Shown here: in pieces, positions 11,528 through 20,925 of the stretch
Layout: every line of letters starts with the position of its first letter
How positions within the stretch are numbered: the first letter of the stretch is position 1
NCBI GenBank assembly: GCA_036583965.1
Contig: JAZBQD010000019.1
Coordinates: 1,426,001 to 1,490,000, forward strand
Reading direction: 5' to 3'
DNA from: Prunella strophiata
Taxonomy: Eukaryota; Chordata; Aves; Passeriformes; Prunellidae
Length of the DNA: 64,000 nucleotides
Position numbers and translations under genes: made by a program
The notes under the pieces: generated by a model
The model's database searches: none
Told to the model about the DNA's origin: nothing
The model's input: the letters and a program-made list of their open reading frames with translations, nothing else

Positions 11528-11806
11528 GTCCCACACCCCTGAATTCCTGGAGAGTTCCCACACCCCTGAATTCCTGGAGAGTTCCCACATCCCTGAATTC
11601 CTGGAGAGTTCCCACACCCCTGAATTCCTGGAGAGTTCCCACATCCCTGAATTCCTGGGAGTTTCCACACCCCTGAATTCCTGGGGAGTTCCCACATCCC
11701 TGAATTTCTGGGGAGTCCCCACATCCCTGAATTCCTGGGGAGTTCCCACATCCCTGAATTTCTGGGGAGTCCCCACATCCCTGAATTCCTGGGGAGTTCC
11801 CACACC
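11528..11806. repeat. Minisatellite, about 27 bp unit, about 10 copies
   Basis: Tandem units containing CCTGAATTCCTGGAGAG followed by TTCCCACA(C/T)CC. A left half with GGAGAG and a right half with GGGGAG and GAATTTCTGG variants form two subarrays, showing local spread of variants. Confidence 0.95.
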
Positions 11807-12211
11807 TTGGCTGACTCCTCTCTCCTTCTCTGGGATTGTTCTGCTGCTCCTCTCCCTCTGGTGACAGCTGCTCTGGAGATCCCAGAGCTGTCCCTTCAAA
11901 CATCAGCACTCCAGATCCAGGGAATGGCATTCCCACCCCAAACTGAGCTGTGCCAGTGTGGGAATGCCATCCTTAGGGGTCCCTGGCCGTGCCTGGGTAG
12001 GGAACACAGGCTGAGGCTGCTGAATGTCCCAGAGGGGCTCCAGCAGGACACGTTTGTGCCCATTCCTGGCTTCCTCAGCCAGGAGCTGGGGAGCTCATGG
12101 GGAACAGGGAGAACCTGGACAGCTTCACTCATGGGGTCAACCAGAGGAACAGGGAGGGGGATCAGCCTCGTTTCTGAGCTACCTTCTCAAGTATTTAGGG
12201 TTTTTTTTTTT
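11807..12211. other. Single-copy spacer
   Basis: No gene or transposon recognised. It ends in an 11 T run just before the pyrimidine-rich array. Confidence 0.4.
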
Positions 12212-12465
12212 GCCCATTCTGGCTCTCCCCTGCTCATCCTGTCTCTCCCCTGCTCATCCCATCTCTCTCTCCTGCCCATCCCATCTCTCTCCTGCCCATC
12301 CCATCTCTCCCCTGCCCATCCCATCTCTCCCCTGCCCATCCCTGCTCTCTCCTGCCCATCCCATCTCTCTCTCCTGCCCATCCCTGCTCTCTCCTGCCCA
12401 TCCCATCTCTCTCCCCTGCCCATCCCATCTCTCCCCTGCCCATCCCTGCTCTCTCCCCTGCCCTC
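12212..12465. repeat. Pyrimidine-rich tandem repeat, about 18-22 bp unit
   Basis: Units of the type CTCTCCCCTGCCCATCCCAT with CTCT insertions and a CCCTGCT variant. Almost pure pyrimidine on the plus strand. It lies 65 bp upstream of the candidate acceptor at 12,529. Confidence 0.93.
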
Positions 12466-12529
12466 TGCCCCGGGCTGCAGCAGGAATTAGGCAGAGCAAG
12501 ACGTCAATATTCCTTTTTTTCCACTCCAG

Positions 12530-12613
12530 CACTCCTCGGTGGTGTTTGATGAGTGGATGGACATCACAAACCAGTTAAGAACAAGCGATCTCATCTGGCT
12601 TTTTGCTGACTGA
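12530..12613 (+). CDS. Weak candidate terminal coding exon
   Basis: A good-looking 3' splice site (TTCCTTTTTTTCCACTCCAG) ends at 12,529. From 12,530 one frame reads 27 codons to a TGA at 12,611-12,613, and the translation includes FDEWMDITNQLRTSD then LIWLF, which has a more ordinary protein composition than other frames in the window. I do not recognise the protein. A 27-codon open frame is not unlikely by chance (about one in four), the exon phase is unknown and no partner exon is visible. The alternative is a conserved non-coding element or coincidence. Confidence 0.18.
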   Translation, partial: HSSVVFDEWMDITNQLRTSDLIWLFAD

Positions 12614-13936
12614 GATGGAGAATTAGGGTAATTTTAGATCCAGGCTGGAAGTTCCAGGTTTCCAGAGCAGGTAGTTGTCACAAATACGTGATTTTTGTTT
12701 CTAGCTGCACATGCAGTGCTGGGAGCTGCCTGGAGAGACACAGGGATGTGGGATTGGGGTGTGGGGACAGCCCAGCCCTGGCCCTGCTTCCCCCAGGGCT
12801 CCCTGAGCACTTCAGGGCCATCGATGGGACACAACACATTATTTCACCTCTCTCCAAAGGCTTTTCCCCAAGACTTGCCTTTTCAGTGGCTATTTACCTT
12901 ATCTGAGCCCAGATTTCCTGAAAAGATCGAGGAGAGGCTGCAGCAAAGCCAAATAATGGCACTCGTGGAGTAGCTCAGCCACAGGTGAGAAATGACTTTC
13001 CAATTCCATGACTTCAAAGTGCTTCTCAACCAGACAACAATCTTAGTATGTTACATGTTTGTTTTGACCGGGTAAATGTTTTCCAAGCATCAAAATGATT
13101 AGTTTGTGCCTTAAACTACAGCTGAAAGTTTGGAATGCAATTCCAAACCCGAGAGCCTGGGGAGGAAGGGTGGACTCTGATCCTGGGGGTGGTTCCCAAG
13201 CTAAAGGATTCTGTGAGGTTAAATAGTTGTGAGGTTTGTGATCACCTCTGCTCCTGATTGCCTGGACCTTCTGGCACAGGATCATAGACTGAGACAAAAA
13301 ATATGCTTTTAAAATTAACCAGAAATTAAGTAAATGAGGCAGCCCTGTACTCTTTTTAAAGCTGCCTCTGAAGGAAAAGGAATGAAATGTTTGTAATTGA
13401 GGATGTGCTGGAGCCTCTCCCCGGGTAATTTTTGAATGTTGTGGTGTACAGCAGAAATTCGTGTTAGTGCTGATGATAATGGACCTGCAGAGCAGTAAAT
13501 GGATTTCTGTGCTATTTTCCACCTGAAAGGATGACCCTCACAATTCAACACCCTGAACACCGAGATTGGTATTGGAAAAGAGGGATAAGGAGGTGCTTCT
13601 GGCACACAGCAGAAAACATGATTTAGGGGAAGCTTTGCAGGGGGGAGCTTCAGCCTGGCTGCCCGTGGAGCTGGGACAGGGTTTGGCCACGCAGGGGTGT
13701 GAGGGGTGCAGGAGGGATGGGAACCCTGCCCTGAGCTCTGGGGTGAGCTCTGGGGTTCAGGGCAGGGAAGCTGGGATGGGAATGGCACAGGGAGCAGAGG
13801 CAGAGGTGTGGAACAGGTGGAAGCTGGGGGGGTTTGTGTCTCCTCAGCTCTTCTGGCATCTCTGTGCTTTGTGTGGACCAACCCTCAGGGCTCCTTGGGT
13901 GCCAGAGCATGACCAGGGCAGGGAACAGAGATGGGC
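12614..13936. other. Single-copy sequence
   Basis: No gene, RNA or transposon identified with confidence. From about 13,880 the sequence begins to resemble internal CR1, leading into the expanded CR1 copy that follows. Confidence 0.4.
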
Positions 13937-14215
13937 AAGGGGCTGGAGAATCCCTGAGGAGCTGGGAGGGGATGGAGAATCCCTGAGGAGCTGGGCAGGG
14001 GCTGGAGAATCCCTGAGGGAGCTGGGAAGGGAATGGAGAATCCCTGAGGGAGCTGGGAAGGGAATGGAGAATCCCTGAGGAGCTGGGAAGGGAATGGAGA
14101 ATCCCTGAGGGAGCTGGGAAGGGAATGGAGAATCCCTGAGGAGCTGGGAAGGGAATGGAGAATCCCTGAGGAGCTGGGAAGGGAATGGAGAATCCTGAGG
14201 AGCTGGGCAGGGGCT
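13937..14215 (+). repeat. Minisatellite of 30-31 bp derived from CR1
   Basis: About nine units of GGAATGGAGAATCCCTGAGG followed by (G)AGCTGGGAAG. The unit corresponds to the internal CR1 stretch that normally reads GGGCTGGAGAA...GAGGAGC...GAGCTGGG and occurs once per element. Flanking sequence on the right (GAGCCTGGAGCAAAGGAGGC) continues the same CR1. The array thus looks like an in situ tandem duplication of a CR1 segment. Confidence 0.85.
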
Positions 14216-14520
14216 GAGCCTGGAGCAAAGGAGGCTCAGGGGTGCCCTTGTGGCTCTGCACAGCTCCTGCCAGGAGGGCACAGCCCGGGGGGTCGGGCTT
14301 CTGCTCCAGGGAACGGGACAGGAGCAGAGGGAACGGCCTCAGGCTGGGCCAGGGCAGGCTCAGGGTGGGCACAGGCAGCATTTCCCCCATGGAAAGGGGG
14401 CTCAGGGCCTTGGCAGGGGCTGTCCAGGGAGGGTTGGGGTGCCCATCCCTGGAGGCATTTACAGGTATGGATGTGGATACCTGGTGGCTGTGGCTCCTGG
14501 GACATGGGCCGTGGTGGGGT
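14216..14520 (+). mobile_element. CR1 internal / 3' region, truncated by a gap
   Basis: Continues in CR1 order: GGAGGCTCAGG, GGAACGGGACAGGAGCAGAG, GGAACGGCCTCAGGCTG, GTCCAGGGAGGGTTGGGGTG and CCCATCCCTGGAGGCATTTA. The expected terminal sequence would fall in the N run that begins at 14,521. It belongs to an older CR1 type than the CCATGGCAGGG copies. Confidence 0.7.
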
Positions 14521-15020
14521 NNNNNNNNNNNNNNNNNNNNNNNNNNNNNNNNNNNNNNNNNNNNNNNNNNNNNNNNNNNNNNNNNNNNNNNNNNNNNNNN
14601 NNNNNNNNNNNNNNNNNNNNNNNNNNNNNNNNNNNNNNNNNNNNNNNNNNNNNNNNNNNNNNNNNNNNNNNNNNNNNNNNNNNNNNNNNNNNNNNNNNNN
14701 NNNNNNNNNNNNNNNNNNNNNNNNNNNNNNNNNNNNNNNNNNNNNNNNNNNNNNNNNNNNNNNNNNNNNNNNNNNNNNNNNNNNNNNNNNNNNNNNNNNN
14801 NNNNNNNNNNNNNNNNNNNNNNNNNNNNNNNNNNNNNNNNNNNNNNNNNNNNNNNNNNNNNNNNNNNNNNNNNNNNNNNNNNNNNNNNNNNNNNNNNNNN
14901 NNNNNNNNNNNNNNNNNNNNNNNNNNNNNNNNNNNNNNNNNNNNNNNNNNNNNNNNNNNNNNNNNNNNNNNNNNNNNNNNNNNNNNNNNNNNNNNNNNNN
15001 NNNNNNNNNNNNNNNNNNNN
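14521..15020. other. Assembly gap, 500 N
   Basis: Exactly 500 N, the conventional placeholder for a scaffold join of unknown size. Nothing can be inferred inside it; open frames crossing it are meaningless. Confidence 1.
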
Positions 15021-15373
15021 TCAAAGACTTGAGTTTTCATATTGGTGTTGAATGATTTTCATTTTAGTAATATGTTATTTTTACATGTATATGTATATGA
15101 GTAAAAATGATTTTGTTGAGGCCACACCTGGAAGGATTAATTGAGCTGATGGATGTCCCATGCCAGCCCGTTCCCTGCTGTGGGGACATGGCTCAGCCAG
15201 GGCAGGGACAGGGCTGGGAGCTTCCACATCCCCGTGGCTCTGCTCAATGGGAACACTTCAGTTCAGGGTCTGGAGACGTTTCTTGGCTCAGGGTTTGACC
15301 ACTCTGATCCTCAGTACAACTCCCTGGAGCTTTCCAGAAAAGCAGTGCCCTGCTCCAGGGGATGCTGGGCAAT
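15021..15373. other. Single-copy sequence right of gap 1
   Basis: Starts with AT-rich sequence with TATATG motifs and becomes mixed. Nothing recognised. Confidence 0.4.
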
Positions 15374-15592
15374 ATCCCAGAGTCCCAGACTGGTTTGGGT
15401 TGGGAGAGACCCTAAATCCCCCCCAGTGCCACCCCTGCCATGGCAGGGACACCTCCCACTGTGCCAGGCTGCTCCAGCCCCAGTGTCCAGCCTGGCCTTG
15501 GGCACTGCCAGGGATCCAGGGGCAGCCACAGCTGCTCTGGCAATCCCAGCCCAGCCAGCAATTCCCAATGCCCAATCTGCCATCCGTCCCTG
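15374..15592 (-). mobile_element. CR1 3' end, about 220 bp
   Basis: Complement of the common CR1 tail in this window: ACTGGTTTGGGTTGGGAGAG, CCATGGCAGGGACACCTCCC, GGCACTGCCAGGGATCCAGG, then CCAGCCAGCAATTCCCAAT. This is the young-looking GC-rich subfamily that dominates the window. Confidence 0.93.
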
Positions 15593-16664
15593 TTTTCTGA
15601 AAAATCTTTATTTAATGTATTTTAAATATTCTTTTATGCAGAGAGGGAAAACCCTTTTGCTGTTTTACTGCTTGGGATGAGGATCAGTCTCCAGGACACT
15701 GGTGTTCATTTTATGGCCTGTGTCTGATTTATCCCCTTGGGATAAGGGCAGGATTCATTTGGGAAACCTGGGGCTCAGGGATGTGCAGTTGGAGGATCCA
15801 ACTTAAATCAGATTAAAATCAGGGGCCCAGATGAGGCCTCAGCAGTGCCAGGGTGAGGGAGCACCTTCCCCATCCTGTCTGGATCTTTCCTGAGTGTCTA
15901 TAAGGAACAGGTCTTACATAAAAAATAAAATAATAAGAATTTAAAATACCCAAAACGTGTGTATCTAAACACCTCTGGAGGAGATGATCATGAAAACAAC
16001 CTGAATTGATGGGACATAATTCCAATACTGAGTTACTTTTCCCACATCACCTTGTTCCCCCACCCCAGGGAGGTGGTTCATGGACTTCCCTTCCCTTCCC
16101 ACCTGGATCCAGACCCACAGAACTTCATTAAAACCACAATTACTGTGAATGTGTGGAGCACTCAGCAGTGCCCCCAGGCCTCTCTGGAGCAGTGAGCAAG
16201 GTCACAATGAACGTGCTGGAACTTCCAATCCTGGAGCAAGGGATGGAGCAGGTCTGGGCAAAAGGAGCAGCTGGATATTTCCCTGCTCCTTGTAACAACA
16301 AACACCAAGGATGCTGAGAATTCCCAGACTCCCATGTGCTGCACCATTTCTCAGGAACAGCAGAGAATTTTGAGTAGGTTTTGCACAGAATGATCAAGTT
16401 TGCAGAGAACAGCCTTGGGTAGTGCTTTAAAAAATGAAAGAAAAATCATTTGAAAAGCAAGGGAGGCAATGAACAGAGTTACTTCTTCCCCACTTAATTT
16501 TTCTGGAATCACCAGAAGTGTCTCAGCTACAGGTTGCTCAAGTTCAGGCAGGAGCAGAGCAGACAAAAGTTCTCTTTTGTCATGTGCATGGGCAGCTCTT
16601 GGAAAGGTTCCCAGGGTGATCCCAAATTTCTGTGCAAATCCTGAGGGGTCAGGGACTGCTGCAG
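15593..16664. other. Single-copy sequence
   Basis: Mixed composition with no recognised gene, RNA or element. Confidence 0.4.
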
Positions 16665-16722
16665 GATGGGGTCTGGGGTCTGGGGTCTGGGGTCTGGGGT
16701 CCGGGGTCTGGGGTCTGGGGGG
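16665..16722. repeat. Heptamer repeat (GGGTCTG)n
   Basis: About eight copies of GGGGTCT with one T-to-C change. The runs of four G at 3 bp spacing make it a G-quadruplex candidate. Confidence 0.95.
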
Positions 16723-17326
16723 ATTTCACCCCAACTTCACCACTTTAAGTGGATTTGGGAGTGGGGGAGGATTCCTCAGCTGGAATATGCTGATTCCATC
16801 CAGCACCCAGGGCCTTGGGATTTTGCTGGGTCAGGTGCTAAGGACGAAATTCCAGGGCAGAATTCCATGGTCTGAAATCTGGCAGGGGTTGGTTCAGTCC
16901 CTCTTTCCTCCAGGATTCAACATTCACAGGACCCACCAGGTCTGGAGGGCTCACAGTGGTCTCAGGGCTGCAGGGGAAGCTGGAATGGGTCAGCACCAAA
17001 AAGAATTAAAAAGAAGAATATTTCTGGGTGGAGGTCAAGATTCCAGGCATATTTCACTAATGAGAACATGGATGGGTGTGGAAATGAAGGAAGTGTTTTG
17101 GGTCTCATTTGATACCCTGCTCACGGGGGGACTTCTGACCCAGGGAGGGTCTCCAGCCCCATCCTGCTGGGGCCAGGTCTGGCTTTAGGCAGAGAGGGAT
17201 GATTAGAACTTGTTCTTTTTGAATATTCATGTCCTTTACAAAGTGCACGTTTATAACCTGAGTCACCCCATTCCTTGGACATGGACAAAGAAAAATAATC
17301 AAAAAAATCCAAACCTTAGAGAGGCC
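16723..17326. other. Single-copy sequence
   Basis: Nothing recognised. Confidence 0.4.
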
Positions 17327-17462
17327 ATAAATCCCAGAACGGTTTGGGATGGGAGGGACCTTAAATCCCCTCCAGTGCCACCCCTGCCATGGCAGGGACA
17401 CCTCCCTCTGTCCCAGGCTGCTCCCAGCCCAGTGTCCAGCCTGGTCACTTCCAGGGCTGGGA
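17327..17462 (-). mobile_element. CR1 3' end fragment
   Basis: ATCCCAGAACGGTTTGGGAT, GGGAGGGACCTTAAATCCCC and CCATGGCAGGGACACCTCC, then CAGTGTCCAGCCTGGTCAC. About 135 bp of minus-strand CR1 tail. Confidence 0.92.
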
Positions 17463-18974
17463 TATCCCCAGGTTTTTGGGCAATCTGCTCCCAGTGCTCT
17501 CCCACCAGAGGCAGATTAACAAGGCCTGGCCATCCAAGGAAAAGAGAGCTTTTTCTTTCCTCCTTTTTGACTTTAAACATAACATTGTCTTTTTCTTCCT
17601 TTCGTTCCTTCTCTTTTTTCCCTTTCCCCCTCAGTGCTGAGGCCCTGGAAGTGCTGTCTCCTGCAGTTTTCCATGTGAGCACTGGTGCACAATTTCAGCC
17701 CAATTTGGCTGAAGGCGTGAGTTTGACAGGAAGGTACAGCTGTAATTTCTCAGGCCTAGCCAGGATGCCAAATAAATCTATATCATCTTGACAATTATAT
17801 CTTTACAAAAGCTTGGGAAAGAACAGCCAGGAAGGCTTGTCAATAAGTTCACTTTTTATTAGAGGAAAGTCCTTTGGAAAGCCCACAAAGGCAGCGTTTC
17901 CTGATGGATCTCCCGGAGGCAGGCGCTGTGGGAGGCTGGTTAGAAAGAGCTTTTTATTGACAAACTTTTATTTTAGAGGAAATTTTTCCCCACAAAGCCT
18001 TAGCTTGAGTCATTGCGTGGTGCAGCCATAAAACCAGATATGGAGTGGGGATAATTTTGGTTTGAGTCAGGTCCCAAAGTGAACTGGACTCGAGAGCTGG
18101 ACTGGGATCACCACTGGATCACAGAGCTGGGACTGGGGCAGGGTGGGAGCAGCTCCTGGGAGGAGCCCTACAAGCCGAGTGGGAAGTTATTTCCACAGCC
18201 AAATTGGAGATTAATTAGTGCTGCGTGTGCTCCTGGCACCCAGGAGAGCCAAATTTCCCCAGTCCCAAATTTCCCCACTCCCAAATTTCCTCACTCCCTC
18301 CTGCCCTGTCCGTGCCGCCCCCACAGCCGGGCCCTCGGGAAGAACAAATGGAGCCCAATTTGCTATTTAGGACATCTATATATAAACACAGCAATATGGG
18401 CTGTGACCCTTGGGGCACCTCCAGCCACTCCTCCTCTCTTTGCCCTACTTCTGCTAATTCTGTTTGCCGAGGAGGTGCTTACTCAGGGAACTCTTTTTGG
18501 AGTCATTAGCTGTAAATTCTGGAAAATGTGTTTTTTACAGGCATTCTTCAGCCTGAGCAGGCAGCTCTCACCTGCCAGCAGCATAAAAAGGGAGTTCCTG
18601 GATGTCAAATGCTTTCAAATTTTCCTGCTTTGATCAGGGCCCTGTTTGGGCTGGAGTTTTCTCAGCGTTGTCCTGGGAGTTTCCTCCGTGGCATTTTTTG
18701 ATTATTCCCAGCCCTGTGCAGTTCCTTCATGATCTGAGCTGAAGTAATAAGGAAGGAGTTCAGCTGTGCAGAGGAGCTTGCAGAAATCCCAGCCTGTGAG
18801 GGCTGCAGAAAACATCCCAAAAAAACCCAGCACAATCACCTGGGAGCTGGGAGGGAGCTGGGGAGGCTGGAGAGGTGAGGGATGGAGAAGGAACAATCAG
18901 AGCAACACAGGGAGAGGCTGTGAGCAGGAGCTGAGCTGTCCTGGAGGTGCAGGACTGAGGGAAAAACAGCCTTG
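17463..18974. other. Single-copy sequence
   Basis: No gene recognised. A polypyrimidine stretch lies at about 17,580-17,635. The interval 18,340-18,620 contains AT-rich, evenly composed sequence that could be conserved non-coding DNA, without direct proof. The three short TTTCCCCA(G/C)TCCCAAA repeats at about 18,250-18,295 are a minor local duplication. Confidence 0.4.
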
Positions 18975-19122
18975 GAATAATGGATCTTAAATCCCACCCA
19001 GTGCCACCCCTGCCATGGCAGGGACACCTCCCACTGTCCCAGGCTGCTCCAGCCCCAGTGTCCAGCCTGGCCTTGGGCACTGCCAGGGATCCAGGGGCAG
19101 CCTCAGCTGCTCTGAGAATCCT
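18975..19122 (-). mobile_element. CR1 3' end fragment
   Basis: ATCTTAAATCCCACCCAGTG, CCATGGCAGGGACACCTCCC and GGCACTGCCAGGGATCCAGG, ending near CCTGTGCCAG. Minus-strand CR1 tail of the dominant subfamily. Confidence 0.92.
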
Positions 19123-19484
19123 GTGCCAGAATTGTTTTTCTTGTTGTAGAGGGGCCTTAACCCCTCATGATGACTGAGGTGATGCCTCAGGTTTTGGCTT
19201 TTCTGTTTTTCAGATTCTGTGCTGCTTCAGTGTGTGGGGCTGGGCTTCACATCAGGGCATGGTGAGCTCTGTGCACAGAGCAGGGAGACAAAACAATTCC
19301 TGCTCCAGCTGGGCACCAAGGACAAATGATCCAAATCTCAGCCCAAGAGCACAAACACCGTGGGCTGAGGAGAGAAAAACAAGCAGGGTGGGAGTGCAGG
19401 GGCTAAAGCTGGAATGGGACAATGAACTCCAAGGTGCAAATGGAGCAGAGCTGATCCCAGGGAGAGACCCCGTGCCCGGCCGTG
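19123..19484. other. Single-copy spacer
   Basis: Nothing recognised. Confidence 0.4.
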
Positions 19485-19706
19485 CATTTTGTGCCCATTT
19501 TGGTTCATCTTGGGTTCATTTTGTGCCCATTTTGGTTCATCTTGGGTTCATTTTGTGCCCATTTTGGTCCATCTTGGGTTCATTTTGTGCCCATTTTGGT
19601 CCATCTTGGGTTAATTTTGTGCCCATTTGGGTTCCTCTTGGGTTCATTTTGTGCCCATTTTGGTTCATCTTGGGTTCATTTTGTTCCCATTTTGGTTCAT
19701 CTTGGG
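19485..19706 (+). repeat. Minisatellite, 32 bp unit, about 7 copies (same family as 38.5-42.2 kb)
   Basis: Unit CATTTTGTGCCCATTTTGG followed by TTCATCTTGGGTT, 32 bp. Variants include GGTCCATC, GGTTAATTT and CCCATTTGGGTTCCTC. The consensus is the exact reverse complement of the large array at 38,484-42,230. Both arrays begin, in this orientation, right after a GCC(G/A)TG sequence. Confidence 0.97.
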
Positions 19707-20195
19707 TGCAGCCCTGGCTGGGCTCTGGTGCTGCCCAAGGTGGATCCATGCAGGAGATCCTTTGAATAAATCCCTGCTTTATTCTCTAACTCCATCCAGC
19801 CTCTGTTCTAGGGCAGCCTTCTCAGGGCATCAAGGGAATGCTGAGGACACTTGAGGGCTGGGAGAAGGGAGCACCTCACCCTGCTGGCCAGGGGAGCTTT
19901 CCCTGGCTCATTTATTGCTCCTTGCTTTCTCTCTTCTCCCACATAATGCACGACATGTCTGGAATGGCTCCTGTGTAAAAGAAAGCCTGTCAGGTGCTTT
20001 CTGTTTTCAGGTGCATTTCTGAAATGTTTCTGCTTTTGAGAGCTCTCACTGTTTGGGCTATTTTGGGAAGCCTGGATGGCTGCTGGCTGTGGGAGAGCTC
20101 TGTGTACTGGGCAGTTTGTAGACCTTGTCAAAACGTGGGTGGGATGCAGTTCTGCCTGTGCTGAGGGTGGAGGAGGTGCCTGCAGGGAACATCCT
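19707..20195. other. Single-copy spacer
   Basis: No recognised gene or element between the small 32 bp array and the solo LTR. Confidence 0.4.
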
Positions 20196-20201
20196 GCTGC
20201 C

Positions 20202-20829
20202 TGTTGGAACCCAGCACATCCCTCTGGCTGCCCTGGGTGGCTCCAGCCCCTGGCAGGGGGCTCACAGCCCTTGGCACAGAGCACAAGACCCCTGTGCCTT
20301 TGATTTTGAGCCGTGGAAAAAATTACCAACCTTATGTGAAGAGTTGCAAGCCACAAAAATTAAGTAGAGTAAGAATTAGTTTATCACAGGGTGGAAAAGT
20401 AGAATTTTGGGGTTTTTTGGAATGGGGGTTCAGGAGTCAAGATGGAGGAATTTGGGCGTGTTCTGTCCTTCTTTCTCCTTCTTCACAGCCTCCATCTTCT
20501 GGGTGATGGTGGCACTTTTGGACTGGTTTGGAGTGGAGTTGGGCTGTGTGGCATGGGTGATGGGTATTGGAGGATGGCTGTGAATAATGTACACATGGTT
20601 TTTAGTGTGGGAAGATGGCACTGCCCTGGGGATGGGCAGTGTGCCTGGGACTGACCTGCTGAACAGACCTGGGCTGGTCAGGGAAAGAATTTGTTAGATA
20701 AGAGAAAAGTAAACAACCTTGGAAACTGCAGATGAAGACTCCTGATTCCTTCTTCAGTTCTCAGGCTGGGACACAGAAACTTTCCAACACATCTTGGGGT
20801 CATCTTGAGCTCCTTAGAGACCTCTGACA
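20202..20829 (+). mobile_element. Solo LTR, about 628 bp, endogenous retrovirus
   Basis: Begins TGTTGGAACCC and ends ...CTCTGACA, flanked by the perfect 6 bp duplication GCTGCC (20,196-20,201 and 20,830-20,835). A full-length relative lies at 46,983-47,614 in the same orientation. In this copy the TATA-like site is decayed (TTTTTAGTGTG) and the polyadenylation signal reads AAGTAAA, so it looks older or inactive. No internal retroviral sequence is attached. A 6 bp duplication is typical of the alpha/beta (ERVK-like) group; the family name was not verified. Confidence 0.85.
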
Positions 20830-20835
20830 GCTGCC

Positions 20836-20925
20836 CACCTGTCACCCCCTGCTCTCAGAGCTGGGCACAGCTGGCATCCTTGGCAGTGCTTCCCACCTTC
20901 CCCTGGGCACAGATCCTCCCCAGGC
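20836..20925. other. Short spacer between solo LTR and array
   Basis: Unique sequence of about 90 bp. Nothing recognised. Confidence 0.5.

Noticed and set aside
14236..15055. Long frames crossing 14.5-15.0 kb, and likewise those over 32.2-32.7 and 48.0-48.5 kb
   Set aside because: They run through N placeholders and contain unknown residues; no evidence of coding.
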